Assembly (NCBI RefSeq): GCF_004365705.1
Contig: NZ_SOBN01000002.1
Location: 1,426,001 to 1,490,000 of the forward strand
Direction of reading: 5' to 3'
DNA from: Streptomyces sp. 846.5
GTDB lineage: Bacteria; Actinomycetota; Actinomycetes; Streptomycetales; Streptomycetaceae
Length of the DNA: 64,000 nt
The notes under the pieces were generated by a model. The model searched no databases, was not told the origin of the DNA, and worked only from the letters and a program-made list of their open reading frames with translations. Of this stretch, positions 34,571 to 43,280 are shown piece after piece (position 1 is the stretch's first letter; each line of letters opens with the position of its first letter). Both the position numbers and the translations under genes were made by a program.

Positions 34571-35277
34571 GCGTCCCCCAAGTAGGCAGCCAGGACGGTC
34601 TCGTCGTTGCGGACCAGCTCGGGCGGGCCCACCGCGATGACCTTGCCGAGGTCGAGCACGTACACCTGGTCGCAGACCCCCATCACCAGGCCCATGTCGT
34701 GCTCGACCAGCACGACCGCGGTCCCGTCGTCGGCCAGCGCGCGCAGCAGGGCCGCGAACCGCTCGGTCTCCTCGCCGTCCTGGCCGGCCGCGGGCTCGTC
34801 CAGCAGCAGCACCTTGGGCCGCATCGCCAGCGCCCGGCCCACCTCGACCAGCCTGCCGACGCCGGTAGGGAGCGAGTCGGGTGAGCTGTCGGCGATCGCG
34901 GTCAGGCCGAGCCTGGTCAGCAGCTCGTCGACGAGGACGGCAGCCCTGCGCCGCTCGGGCCCCAACTCGGCGGCGACCAGCAGATTGTCACGGACGCTCA
35001 GCCGGCCGAAGAGCTCCAGCCGCTGGAAGGTCCGGGCCAGGCCGTGCCGGGACCGGCCCGCGGGCCTGGCCCGGGTGACGTCCCGGCCGTCCAGGAACAC
35101 CCGGCCCGAGGAGGGTCGGCGCAGTCCTGACACCACGTCGAACAGGGTGCTCTTGCCGGCGCCGTTGGGCCCGATCAGTCCGGTGACCTGCCCCGATTCG
35201 GCGGTCAGGCCGACGCCGTCCAGCGCCCGGTTGCCGCCGAAGGCCACCGTCACCCCGCTAACCTGCAGCGATGCCAC
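34567..35277 (-). CDS. livG: LIV-type ABC transporter ATP-binding protein, LivG
   Basis: 236 aa. Walker A GPNGAGKST, LARTFQRLELFGRLSVRDNLLVA, Walker B VLLLDEPAAGQD, switch VLVEHDMGLVMGVCD. The signature motif is degenerate (LPTGVGRLVEVGRAL instead of LSGGQ/LSYGQ), as in other LivG-like proteins of catabolic clusters. The GTG start overlaps the permease gene by 20 bp. Confidence 0.92.
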   Translation of the reverse strand: MASLQVSGVTVAFGGNRALDGVGLTAESGQVTGLIGPNGAGKSTLFDVVSGLRRPSSGRVFLDGRDVTRARPAGRSRHGLARTFQRLELFGRLSVRDNLLVAAELGPERRRAAVLVDELLTRLGLTAIADSSPDSLPTGVGRLVEVGRALAMRPKVLLLDEPAAGQDGEETERFAALLRALADDGTAVVLVEHDMGLVMGVCDQVYVLDLGKVIAVGPPELVRNDETVLAAYLGDA

Positions 35278-37405
35278 GGGCCAGCACCTCCTCGTCCTCC
35301 GGGCGCCAGGCGCGCCGTATGCCCAACCACTCGACCGGCACGTCCTCCGGCTCTGCCGCCTCGACCGGGTCGGCGGAGGCGGCCAGCAGGGCCCGCTGCC
35401 GCGCCGCCGCCCAGCCCCGCAGCGGCAGCGCGAGGACCAGCGCGACGCCGCAGAAGACCCATCCGTTGATCACATCGGCGAGCCGCAGTACCCAGGCCGC
35501 CGCGATCCCGACCACCAGCGCCGGCAGCGCGATCCAGTCCCGGGCCACCGGTGCCCACTCGGTCCGCAGGGTGGGCACCACCCCGTCGGGATTGCGGCCG
35601 AGCCCCACCCCGGCCAGGCCGGGCAGCAGCGCGACGGCGTTCTGCGACCAGGGCGCGATGGCGATCAGCGCGTTGATCGGCCCGACGTAGGCCGTCCCGG
35701 TGAACAGTCCGCTGCCCACCGCGCCGAGGCCGCCGACCACGGCGACCAGGAAGATCGGCAGCCCGGCCACCAGGTTGAACTGGGTGGCCGAGATGGACTG
35801 CAGCTGCATCCCGTACAGCGCCCCGCCGAGTCCGGCGATGCCCGAGGCCAGTGCGAACACCAGGGCCTTGGCCAGCAGCAGGTTGCCGCCGAGGGTGGCA
35901 TAGGCGGCCTCGCTGTCGCGCAGCGCGATCAGCCGTCGCCCGAACCGGCTGCGGCGCAGCAGCGCCACCCCGATGGAGGCGAGGGCCAGGCAGACCGCGG
36001 CGAACACCATCAGCTGGGACTCGCTGTCCAGGTGCAGTCCGAACAGGTCGGGTCCGACCGCGGTCACCGAGCCCTGGTCGAACAGGCCGATCTGGACTCC
36101 GAAGAGCTTGAACGTCGGCAGGGTGAAGATCCACTGGTCGAGCACGACCGCGAACGCGGCCGTCCCCAGCGCCAGATAGACCCCGGAGAGCCGCAGCGCG
36201 GGGAGCGCGATCAGCGCTCCGGCCACGGCGGAGACCAGAACCGCGACGGCCAGCGCCCACAGCGCCCCGTGCGCGCCGAGGTGCGCCCAGACGACCGCGC
36301 CGATTCCGGCCATGCTGAGCTGGCACAGCGAGATCTGTCCCGCGTATCCGGCCAGCGGCACATACGACAGCGCCACCACCCCGAGCGAGAAGATCGGACC
36401 GTAGGTGATCAGGTCGGGCGGGCTGAGCACGGCGGCCAGCACCACCCCGAACGCGACGACCGCCAGGGCGAACAGGGCCGTCCCGCCCATCGTCGGGACC
36501 GGGATCTGACGCAGCCGCCGGTCGCGTCCGCGCAGCCGCCGGTGCGGGAAGGCCAGCAGCGCCGCGAACAGCAGCAGCGCGGGCGCGGCCAGCCGCAGGC
36601 CCGGGAGGTAGGCGTTCTGCGGCAGGTAGCCGGCCAGGTAGCTCTCCATGCAGCCGACCACGATCGCGCCGACGAAGGTCATCGGGAGGCTGCGCAGCCG
36701 GCCGAAGACGGCCGCGGTGTAGGCGCTGACGATCAGCAGCGAGAGCTGGGAGGCGTCCAGGGTGACGGTCGGGGCGATGAGGATGCCGCCGATCGCCGCC
36801 AGCTGCGTGCCCAGGATCCAGGCGACCTGGTTGGCGCGCACCGGCCTGGCCCCGGCCAGCCCGACCAGCGCCCGGTCGTCCACGGTGGCCCGCATCTCCG
36901 CGCCGGTCCGGGTCCGGTACATCAGCAGCCGCAGGCCGATCGCGACGGCCACCGCCACGGCCATGGTGATGGCCTGATGCCAGGTCACCGTGGCCGGGCC
37001 GATGTGGAACGGCTTCCTGTCGGCGAAGAAGGTGGGGAGCGGCCGGGCGACATTGGGGTCCCAGATCCACCGGGCGGCGGCGATCAGGCCGCTCAGCATC
37101 GCCACCGTCATCACCAGCCGTTCGGCCTCGCCCAGCGCCTGGACCGGACGCAGCACGGCCCGCTCGACCAGCAGCGCGAAGGCCGGCGCGAGCACCAGCA
37201 GCACCAGGACCAGGGCCACCGGGACCGGCCAGCCCCAGCCGACGGTGAACTGCCAGTAGGAGAACGCCGCGAGCATGCCCGCCGCGCCGTGCGCGAAGTT
37301 GAACACGCCGGTCGTGGAGTAGGTGAGCACCAGCCCGCTGCCGATCACCGCGTAGATCGCGGCGGTGCTCAGGCCGACGATCCCGAAGGTGATGAACTGG
37401 TCCAT
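35258..37405 (-). CDS. Fused LivH-LivM permease of a LIV-type importer
   Basis: 715 aa. Residues 1 to about 290 are LivH-like (IGSGLVLTYSTTGVFNFAHGAAGMLAAF and the EAA-like region near MRATVDDRALVGLAG). After a charged linker (FPHRRLRGRDRRLRQIP) the rest is LivM-like (YAGQISLCQLSMAGIGAVVWAHLG, GRRLIALRDSEAAYATLGG). The total is about 15-18 membrane segments. ATG 37405 has AAGGA 9 nt upstream. It is the first gene of the operon to 31122. No periplasmic binding protein gene is present nearby. Confidence 0.9.
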   Translation of the reverse strand: MDQFITFGIVGLSTAAIYAVIGSGLVLTYSTTGVFNFAHGAAGMLAAFSYWQFTVGWGWPVPVALVLVLLVLAPAFALLVERAVLRPVQALGEAERLVMTVAMLSGLIAAARWIWDPNVARPLPTFFADRKPFHIGPATVTWHQAITMAVAVAVAIGLRLLMYRTRTGAEMRATVDDRALVGLAGARPVRANQVAWILGTQLAAIGGILIAPTVTLDASQLSLLIVSAYTAAVFGRLRSLPMTFVGAIVVGCMESYLAGYLPQNAYLPGLRLAAPALLLFAALLAFPHRRLRGRDRRLRQIPVPTMGGTALFALAVVAFGVVLAAVLSPPDLITYGPIFSLGVVALSYVPLAGYAGQISLCQLSMAGIGAVVWAHLGAHGALWALAVAVLVSAVAGALIALPALRLSGVYLALGTAAFAVVLDQWIFTLPTFKLFGVQIGLFDQGSVTAVGPDLFGLHLDSESQLMVFAAVCLALASIGVALLRRSRFGRRLIALRDSEAAYATLGGNLLLAKALVFALASGIAGLGGALYGMQLQSISATQFNLVAGLPIFLVAVVGGLGAVGSGLFTGTAYVGPINALIAIAPWSQNAVALLPGLAGVGLGRNPDGVVPTLRTEWAPVARDWIALPALVVGIAAAWVLRLADVINGWVFCGVALVLALPLRGWAAARQRALLAASADPVEAAEPEDVPVEWLGIRRAWRPEDEEVLARGIAAG

Positions 37406-37508
37406 TACTCGCCGTCCTTGGGCCTGTCGGTGACGGCTCTCGGCAAATCCATGGGATGCCCTCCTCGTTGCGGACTCCACTGAGTGAGTCTGCTCCTCTC
37501 CACAGATG

Positions 37509-37523
37509 GAAGCTATCTTCTCG
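37509..37523. promoter_or_regulatory. Weak GAGAAT-type site in the LIV / flavin protein divergent promoter
   Basis: GGAAGC-TAT-CTTCTC (7 of 12). It nearly matches the weak copy at 46373 (GGAATT-TAT-CTTCTC). A relaxed element GAAT-N5-ATTC follows, centred about 22 bp downstream (37532-37544). The site is much weaker than the others, so regulation of the transporter by the same repressor is only possible. Confidence 0.3.
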
Positions 37524-37560
37524 TTAATGAAGAATCAATCATTCGGACCAAGGAGGAAAC

Positions 37561-38052
37561 ATGGCCAAGCAGCGCTTCGGCACCTCGATCGCCCTGACCG
37601 ACGACGAACGGGGCGCCTTCCTGCGGACCCGGCCCATCTGCCGGGTCGCGACCGTCGGCCCGGACGGACGCCCCCACGTCAGCGCCCTGTGGTTCGTCTG
37701 GGACGGCAGCGCGCTGTGGCTCAACTCACTGACCCGCAGCAAGCGCTGGACCGACCTCGCGGCCGATCCGCGGTGCAGCGTGATCGTCGACGAGGGCGGC
37801 ACCGACTTCATGGCGCTGTGCGGTGTTGAGCTGCAGGGAAGCGTCGAGATCGTCGGCGAGGCCCCACGCCGCGGCGAGCCCGTGGACCAGCTGGTGACCC
37901 CCGAGAAGCTCTTCGCCGACAAGTACGCGGGCGGCGGCGACTTCCGCTACGACGGCCGGCACGGCTGGCTCCGGCTGCTGCCGGAGACGGTGGTCAGCTG
38001 GGACTTCGCCAAGCTGCGGCAGCGTCCGTTGACGCCGCCGCCGACCTCATGA
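37561..38052 (+). CDS. Pyridoxamine 5'-phosphate oxidase-fold flavin/F420 protein
   Basis: 163 aa split-barrel. Motifs are RTRPICRVATVGPDGRPHVSALWFVWDG, SKRWTDLAADPRCSVIVDEG and the C-terminal WDFAKL. It belongs to the F420/FMN-dependent FDOR group; cofactor choice cannot be read. A strong AAGGAGGAAAC ribosome site precedes the ATG. It is divergent from the transporter operon. Members of this family reduce double bonds of polycyclic substrates in actinobacteria. Confidence 0.82.
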   Translation: MAKQRFGTSIALTDDERGAFLRTRPICRVATVGPDGRPHVSALWFVWDGSALWLNSLTRSKRWTDLAADPRCSVIVDEGGTDFMALCGVELQGSVEIVGEAPRRGEPVDQLVTPEKLFADKYAGGGDFRYDGRHGWLRLLPETVVSWDFAKLRQRPLTPPPTS

Positions 38053-38087
38053 GAACCTTCCATCCGTTCAGTGAGAATTAAATTCTC
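38051..38087. promoter_or_regulatory. Tandem operator of the GAGAAT regulon, SnoaL-ACAD operon
   Basis: The best site of the window: GTGAGAAT-TAA-ATTCTCAC, a perfect 8-3-8 palindrome at 38071-38089 (core 38073-38087). The second copy GAGAAC-CTT-CCATCC at 38051-38065 (6 of 12, left arm 5 of 6) is 22 bp upstream and overlaps the preceding stop codon. Confidence 0.75.
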
Positions 38088-38121
38088 ACACATGCCGGTG
38101 CCAGGAAGGGCGGTCGGGTCC

Positions 38122-38535
38122 TTGTCCACTGACGACCTGATGGAGATCCAGCAACTGCTGGCCCGCTACGCGGTGCACATGACCCGCGGGGACATCGACG
38201 GCGTGATCGCCGTCTTCACCCCCGACGGCAGCTACAGCGCCTTCGGCGACAGCTACGGGCTCGACGAGTTCCCGGCGCTGGTCGCCGCCGCCCCCAAGGG
38301 GCTCTTCCTCACCGGCACCCCCGTCGTCGAGCTGTCGGGGGACGGCGCGACCGGCACCCAGCCGCTCTGCTTCGTCGACCACGCCACCCACGACATGCGG
38401 ATCGGCTACTACAACGACGCCTATCTGCGCACCGCCGAGGGCTGGCGGCTGCAGACCCGGGCCATGACCTTCATCCGCCGCAGCGGGGCCCACGACTCGG
38501 GCCGGCCGCACGCCTACCAGCGCCCCGGTACGTGA
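38122..38535 (+). CDS. SnoaL-like (NTF2-fold) protein
   Basis: 137 aa from the TTG at 38122, which has AGGAAGG 12 nt upstream. ATG 38092 would add ten residues without a ribosome site. A GTG at 38071 lies within the operator and is rejected. The fold is a cone-shaped alpha+beta barrel (LMEIQQLLARYAVHMTRGDIDGVIAVFTPDGSY, then GWRLQTRAMTFIRR). The family covers ketosteroid isomerase, limonene-epoxide hydrolase-like enzymes and dehydratases. The stop overlaps the ACAD start (GTGA). Confidence 0.78.
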   Translation: MSTDDLMEIQQLLARYAVHMTRGDIDGVIAVFTPDGSYSAFGDSYGLDEFPALVAAAPKGLFLTGTPVVELSGDGATGTQPLCFVDHATHDMRIGYYNDAYLRTAEGWRLQTRAMTFIRRSGAHDSGRPHAYQRPGT

Positions 38536-39620
38536 ACGTCACCGACTTCCGGTCGGGCCTGCGGGCCTGGCTGGACCAGAACGACCTGTCCCCCGGGCCG
38601 GACAACTCCCTCGACGGACAGGTCGCCCAACTGGCCCGGGTACGAAGGGCGCTCTTCGACGCGGGCTGGATGCGGTACGGCTGGCCCCCCATCGTTGAGG
38701 GACTGGGGGGGCCGGCTGTGCTGCGCGCCGTGCTCGGCGAGGAGGTCGCCACCCGCGACCTGGCCGAGCCGGGGATCTACTCGATGGTCGAGGTGCTGGT
38801 CCCGACGCTGATCTCGTACGCGCCGCCCCAGCTGGCCGAGACCATGGTCCCGCGGCTGCTCAGCGGCCGGGAGCAGTGGTGCCAGGGCTTCTCCGAGCCC
38901 GGCTCCGGCAGCGACCTCGCCTCGCTGTCCACCCGGGCGGTCCCGCAGGGGGACAGCTGGGTGATCACCGGTCAGAAGGTGTGGACCAGCCTGGCCCAGT
39001 ACGCCGCCCGCTGCGTCCTGCTCACCCGCACCGGGCCGGGCCACGGCGGGATCACCGCCTTCTTCGTCGACATGGACTCCCCCGGCATCACCGTCAGACC
39101 GCTGCGCACCATGCACGGCGTGGACGAGTTCGCCGAGGTGTTCCTCGACGACGTGGTCGTCCCCGCCGACCGGATGCTGGGCCGCCCCGGGGACGGCTGG
39201 CAGCTGGCGATGGACCTGCTCCCGCACGAGCGCTCCACCTGCTTCTGGCACCGCATCGCCCACCTGTTCACCCGGCTGGACCGGCTGCTCGCCGAGACCC
39301 GGACTCCGGACGACGGCGCCCTGGGCGCCGCCTACCTGGCCCTGCACACCGCCCGCGCCCGCTCCCACGCCACCCAGCGCCGGCTGGCCGAGGGCGCCGC
39401 GCTCGGCCCGGAGACCTCGGTCGACAAGGTCCTGCTGGCCACCGCCGAGCAGCGGCTGTTCGACACCGCCCGGGACCTGCTGCCCGGGGTGGTGGAACTG
39501 ACGGACTCCCCGTGGCGGACCGAGTACCTCTACTCACGGGCGGCGACCATCTACGGCGGCACCGCCGAGATCCAACGCAACATCATCGCCCGCCGACTGC
39601 TCGACCTGGGGAAGGACTGA
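38532..39620 (+). CDS. Acyl-CoA dehydrogenase, long subunit of a heteromeric pair
   Basis: 362 aa. Motifs are GFSEPGSGSDLASLST, VWTSLAQYAARCVLLTRTG and YGGTAEIQRNIIARRLLDLG (Gly at the medium-chain base position). GTG start inside the SnoaL stop. It is followed 2 bp later by the short subunit. Confidence 0.9.
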   Translation: MNVTDFRSGLRAWLDQNDLSPGPDNSLDGQVAQLARVRRALFDAGWMRYGWPPIVEGLGGPAVLRAVLGEEVATRDLAEPGIYSMVEVLVPTLISYAPPQLAETMVPRLLSGREQWCQGFSEPGSGSDLASLSTRAVPQGDSWVITGQKVWTSLAQYAARCVLLTRTGPGHGGITAFFVDMDSPGITVRPLRTMHGVDEFAEVFLDDVVVPADRMLGRPGDGWQLAMDLLPHERSTCFWHRIAHLFTRLDRLLAETRTPDDGALGAAYLALHTARARSHATQRRLAEGAALGPETSVDKVLLATAEQRLFDTARDLLPGVVELTDSPWRTEYLYSRAATIYGGTAEIQRNIIARRLLDLGKD

Positions 39621-39622
39621 CC

Positions 39623-40423
39623 ATGGAGGCCGCCGAACGGGACCTGCTCGCGGACACGCTCCGCAAGACCATGGCGGCCATGACCGCCTCCCCGGGCCAG
39701 GCCCTGGACGCGGCCCTGGCCGACCTCGGCTGGGCCGACCTGCTCACCGAACTGCCGGACGTCGCCGTCCCGTTGGCCTTCCGGCTGCTCGGCGAGACCG
39801 GCGCCCACGCCCCGCTGCTGAACGACGTACTCCTCCACGCCGCCGGACAACCCCTCGGTGGCACCCCACCGCTGCCGTACACCGGCGGCGCGTGGGTGGT
39901 CTGGGAGCGCAGCAACCGGGAGAGCACAGCGCTGGACAGCGACCTGCCGCTGCGCATCGTCCCGACCGGCGAGCCGCTGGCAGACGCCGCGCTGGCCGCA
40001 GGCCGCCGGGCGCTCGGCTGGTGGCTGCTGGGCACCGGCCGGGCCATGCTCGCGCTCGCCCGCACCCATGTCCTGGACCGCACTCAGTTCGGCCGCCCGC
40101 TCTCCTCGTTCCAGGCCGTGCGGCACCGGCTCGCCGAGACCCTGGTCGACCTGGAGGGCGCCGAGGCGGTGCTGCTGGCCGCCGAGGACGACCTCGGCTC
40201 GCTGCTCGCCAAGGCGGCGGCCGGACAGGCGGCGCTGACGGCGGCCCGGCACTGCCAACAGGTGCTCGGCGGGATCGGCTTCACCGCCGAGCACAGCCTG
40301 CACCGGCACATCCGGCGGGCCCTGGTGCTGGACGGACTGCTGGGCAGCGCACGGGAGTTGACCCGGGAGGCAGGAGCACTGCTGCGGGAGAACGGCACCG
40401 CCCCCCGCCTGATCCAGCTCTGA
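39623..40423 (+). CDS. Acyl-CoA dehydrogenase, short subunit of a heteromeric pair
   Basis: 266 aa, the shortest of the three short subunits. The C-terminal helical domain is recognisable (LDRTQFGRPLSSFQAVRHRLAETLVDLEGAE, QVLGGIGFTAEHSLHRHIRRALVLDGLLG). The N-terminal half is degenerate and alanine-rich. It probably contributes part of the FAD site to a heterotetramer and is inactive alone (inference from mycobacterial FadE pairs). Confidence 0.87.
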   Translation: MEAAERDLLADTLRKTMAAMTASPGQALDAALADLGWADLLTELPDVAVPLAFRLLGETGAHAPLLNDVLLHAAGQPLGGTPPLPYTGGAWVVWERSNRESTALDSDLPLRIVPTGEPLADAALAAGRRALGWWLLGTGRAMLALARTHVLDRTQFGRPLSSFQAVRHRLAETLVDLEGAEAVLLAAEDDLGSLLAKAAAGQAALTAARHCQQVLGGIGFTAEHSLHRHIRRALVLDGLLGSARELTREAGALLRENGTAPRLIQL

Positions 40424-40430
40424 TCCGACG

Positions 40431-41231
40431 TCAGGTCCGGCTCTGCGCACGGCCGCGAGCGGTGACGTCACGGCGCCGGGCGGCGACCTGGCTCGTCCCG
40501 GGTCGCCAGGTCTCGGCCATGACTCCCTCTACGTGGTGCGCCTCGTCGAGGGTCGCGGCATTGGCCAGTTGACGGTAGTGGCGGAGCAGCCGGCGCACGC
40601 TGCGCTGGTCGTTGCTGACGATATCGGCCGCCAACCGCCGGGCCCGGGGCAGCAGTTCCTCGTGCGGCACCACATGGTTGACCAGCCCGAGGTCGAGCGC
40701 TTCCGCAGCGGTGAGGAAATTGCCGGTGAGCGACATCTCCACAGCCCGGCGCAGCCCGATGGACTGGGCCAGCAGGACGGTGGCACCGCCGCCCGGCATG
40801 ATGCCGAGCCGGGCATGGGTGTCGGCGAACCTGGCCCGCTCCGACGCCACCAGGAAGGTGCACTGCAGCGCCACTTCGAGCCCGCCGGTCACCGCGACGC
40901 CGTTGACGGCCCCGATCACCGGCTTTCCGATGACCGGCAGAAACCGGTAGAGGCCGTTGGTGTCGCGCTCGGGCCCCAGACCCGATGCCCGGGGAGCCGC
41001 GGTTGGCGGCGTCTCCCCCGAGACCTCCTTCAGGTCGACGCCGGCGCAGAACGCGGGGTCCGCCCCGGTCAGGATCACCGCATCGACGTCCGCGCTCTGC
41101 CCGGCCGCCGTGATCGCGTCCCACAACGCCTGCGTGAGCTCCCGGCTCAGCGCGTTGCGAGCCCCCGGCCGGTTCAGCGTCACCGTCGCAACGCGGTCCT
41201 CGATGTCGACCAGAACGACGGGCTCGGGCAC
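40431..41231 (-). CDS. Enoyl-CoA hydratase family protein
   Basis: 266 aa from the GTG at 41231 (AGAGG 6 nt upstream); GTG 41246 lacks a ribosome site. FCAGVDLKEV and VTGGLEVALQC give the oxyanion hole and the first Glu. The second catalytic Glu is not kept (ADTHARLGIMPGGG). It has a basic C-terminal tail (VAARRRDVTARGRAQ). It is convergent with the ACAD pair 7 bp away and divergent from the LLM gene across an operator pair. Confidence 0.87.
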   Translation of the reverse strand: MPEPVVLVDIEDRVATVTLNRPGARNALSRELTQALWDAITAAGQSADVDAVILTGADPAFCAGVDLKEVSGETPPTAAPRASGLGPERDTNGLYRFLPVIGKPVIGAVNGVAVTGGLEVALQCTFLVASERARFADTHARLGIMPGGGATVLLAQSIGLRRAVEMSLTGNFLTAAEALDLGLVNHVVPHEELLPRARRLAADIVSNDQRSVRRLLRHYRQLANAATLDEAHHVEGVMAETWRPGTSQVAARRRDVTARGRAQSRT

Positions 41232-41247
41232 AGGACACCTCTTCACA

Positions 41248-41284
41248 GAGAACTAGATTCTCAGTAGATGCACATCATACTATC
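41248..41284. promoter_or_regulatory. Tandem operator of the GAGAAT regulon, hydratase / LLM divergent promoter
   Basis: GAGAAC-TAG-ATTCTC at 41248-41262 (11 of 12) and GCACAT-CAT-ACTATC at 41270-41284 (7 of 12), centres 22 bp apart. One site lies near each start codon (41231 minus, 41290 plus). Confidence 0.65.
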
Positions 41285-41289
41285 CAGAG

Positions 41290-42297
41290 ATGAAAATCGA
41301 TGGTGGTATCACCGGGCTGGCCGGCGCCGCAGCACGGGCCCGCGGCCTTGAGGCCGACGGCTACGACGCAGCCTGGGCAGGAGAGGTCAACGCGGACCCC
41401 TTCCTCCCCCTCGCCGTCGCCGCCGAGGTGACCGACCGGATCGAGCTGGGCACCTCCATCGCGGTCGCCTTCGCACGGTCGCCGATGGCACTCGCCTACA
41501 CCGCCAACGACCTGCAGCGGCACTCGGGCGGCCGACTCCTGCTCGGCCTCGGATCCCAGGTGAAGGCGCACGTGGTACGCCGCTACTCCATGCCCTGGGG
41601 CCGGCCCGCGGCGCAGCTGCGCGAGTTCGTCCTCGCCATGCGGACCATCTGGTCGTCGTGGCAGGACGGCACGCCCCTGGACTTCCAGGGCGACTACTAC
41701 CAACACACCCTGATGCCACCGGACTTCACGCCGCCGCGCCACGATTTCGGTCCGCCCCGGGTATTCCTGGCCGGCGTCGGCGATCTGATGACCCGTACCG
41801 CCGGCGAGGTGGCCGACGGCTTCATCTGCCACGGCTACACCACCGCGCGCTGGATCCGCGAACGGACGCTCCCCGCCCTGGCCGAGGGGCGCAAGCGGGC
41901 CGGTGCGACCATGGACGGCTTCGAGGTGGCCAACACCCCGTTCATCGTCACCGGCACCGACCAGGAGATGGAGGCCGCCCTCCCGGTACTGCGCGGCCGG
42001 ATCGCGTTCTACGCCTCCACCCCGGCCTACCGGGGCGTGTTCGAACTGCACGGATGGGGCGGGGCGAACGAGGAGTTGACCGCGCTGTCGAAGGCGGGCC
42101 GCTGGGCGGAGATGGCCGGCCTGGTCACCGACGAGATGGTCGACGCCTTCGCGATTGTCGCCGGTCCCGACGACCTGCCCGCACGCGTCGCCGAACGCTA
42201 CAGCGGGCTGCTGACCCGCATTACTTTCACCCCTCCGAGCAGCCTCGCCCCCGATGCAGCCGCGGACCTGGTGGAACGGCTGCGCGCGTGCTGCTGA
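41290..42297 (+). CDS. F420-dependent LLM-class oxidoreductase
   Basis: 335 aa luciferase-like TIM barrel. Motifs are GITGLAGAAARARGLEADGYDAAWAGE, IELGTSIAVAFARSPMALAYTANDLQ and LLLGLGSQVKAHVVRRYSMPW, typical of actinobacterial F420-type LLM proteins such as those in cholesterol clusters. No clear ribosome site precedes the ATG. A TACTAT element about 9 bp upstream suggests a leaderless transcript, which overlaps the second operator copy. Confidence 0.87.
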   Translation: MKIDGGITGLAGAAARARGLEADGYDAAWAGEVNADPFLPLAVAAEVTDRIELGTSIAVAFARSPMALAYTANDLQRHSGGRLLLGLGSQVKAHVVRRYSMPWGRPAAQLREFVLAMRTIWSSWQDGTPLDFQGDYYQHTLMPPDFTPPRHDFGPPRVFLAGVGDLMTRTAGEVADGFICHGYTTARWIRERTLPALAEGRKRAGATMDGFEVANTPFIVTGTDQEMEAALPVLRGRIAFYASTPAYRGVFELHGWGGANEELTALSKAGRWAEMAGLVTDEMVDAFAIVAGPDDLPARVAERYSGLLTRITFTPPSSLAPDAAADLVERLRACC

Positions 42298-42303
42298 GGG
42301 TTG

Positions 42304-42339
42304 CGGAATACAATTCTCGTGACAGAGAATCAAATTCAC
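42304..42339. promoter_or_regulatory. Tandem operator of the GAGAAT regulon, thioesterase promoter
   Basis: CGGAAT-ACA-ATTCTC at 42304-42318 (10 of 12) and GAGAAT-CAA-ATTCAC at 42325-42339 (11 of 12), centres 21 bp apart. This is the clearest case in which both copies are strong. Confidence 0.72.
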
Positions 42340-42372
42340 CCCACCTGAACCCGACCCACACCGGGAGCACCC

Positions 42373-43179
42373 GTGACCGACCTCTGGACCGACCTGCTGG
42401 CCTGCGTGGACCTGCGCGAGCAGGAGGGCGGACCGGGCCCGCGCTACACCGGTCCCAACCAGCAGCTGCCCTACCACCGCCTGTTCGGGGGGCAGTTGCT
42501 GGCCCAGTTCGTCCGGGCCGCCTCGCTCGCCTGCCCCGGAAAGACCGTCAAGTCCCTGCACACGCTGTTCCCCCGGGCCGGGAAGACCGACGAGCCGGTC
42601 GGCTACGAGGTGGAGCGCCACCACGAGGGCGGCACCTTCGCCACGGTCTCGGTCGTGGCTCGGCAGACGTCGGGCGTGGTGGCCACCGCCTCGGTGTCGC
42701 TGCACACCTTCGAGGAGGGGCTCGACCACCAGACCGACGTCAAGGTCCCCGAGGTACCCACGGACGAGCACCGGATCGGTCTCGACCTGATCCCCTGGGA
42801 CACCCGCTCGCTCGGCAGCCTGGACACCCCGGGCGCGGAACCGCCCGAGTTCGACCTGTGGATGCGCACCCCGGCGGTCGACCAGCAGTTGGCCCCCGCG
42901 CTGGCCGCCTACGCAACCGACCTGACCCTGATCGGCACCGCCCTGCGCCCCTTGGAAGGAGTCACCCAGAACGATGCGGGCACCGCGTTCACCTCCGCCG
43001 TCACCTCGCACAGCGTGTGGTTCCACCGTCCCTTCCGCACCGACGACTGGCTGCTGCTGCGCCAGCACAGCCCGCTGCTGGCGCACGGCCGGTGCTTCGG
43101 CCGGGGCGACGTGCTCACCCGGGACGGCTCCCTGGTCGCCTCCTTCGCCCAGGAGGCCCTGCTCCGCTTCCGGTCCTGA
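42373..43179 (+). CDS. tesB: Acyl-CoA thioesterase II
   Basis: 268 aa double-hotdog. The first hotdog has PYHRLFGGQLLAQFVRAA; the second has TSAVTSHSVWFHRPFRTDDWLLL, the usual TesB wording. It hydrolyses acyl-CoA and could free CoA from dead-end intermediates. The GTG start follows GGGAGCACCC. Confidence 0.92.
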   Translation: MTDLWTDLLACVDLREQEGGPGPRYTGPNQQLPYHRLFGGQLLAQFVRAASLACPGKTVKSLHTLFPRAGKTDEPVGYEVERHHEGGTFATVSVVARQTSGVVATASVSLHTFEEGLDHQTDVKVPEVPTDEHRIGLDLIPWDTRSLGSLDTPGAEPPEFDLWMRTPAVDQQLAPALAAYATDLTLIGTALRPLEGVTQNDAGTAFTSAVTSHSVWFHRPFRTDDWLLLRQHSPLLAHGRCFGRGDVLTRDGSLVASFAQEALLRFRS

Positions 43180-43280
43180 GACCGGTCTGGGATTCAACAG
43201 GCTCAAAAGCCTCGTCCGGGCGGGAAGGCGCGCATAGTGTTGCCCCGGGACACGGTGTGGTGTGCCGGGAGGGTGCAGAA

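Noticed and set aside
37531-37545. Full second GAGAAT operator at the LIV / flavin protein promoter
   Set aside because: GAAT-N5-ATTC has the wrong spacer (5 instead of 3); only the weak site 37509-37523 is kept, at low confidence.
38071-38121. GTG 38071 or ATG 38092 as start of the SnoaL-like gene
   Set aside because: The first is inside the perfect operator; the second has no ribosome site. TTG 38122 has AGGAAGG upstream and starts at the family's usual N-terminus.
43170-43212. Two short inverted repeats after the thioesterase gene (43170-43185, 43199-43212)
   Set aside because: Stems of 6 and 5 bp only; too weak to call a terminator or operator.
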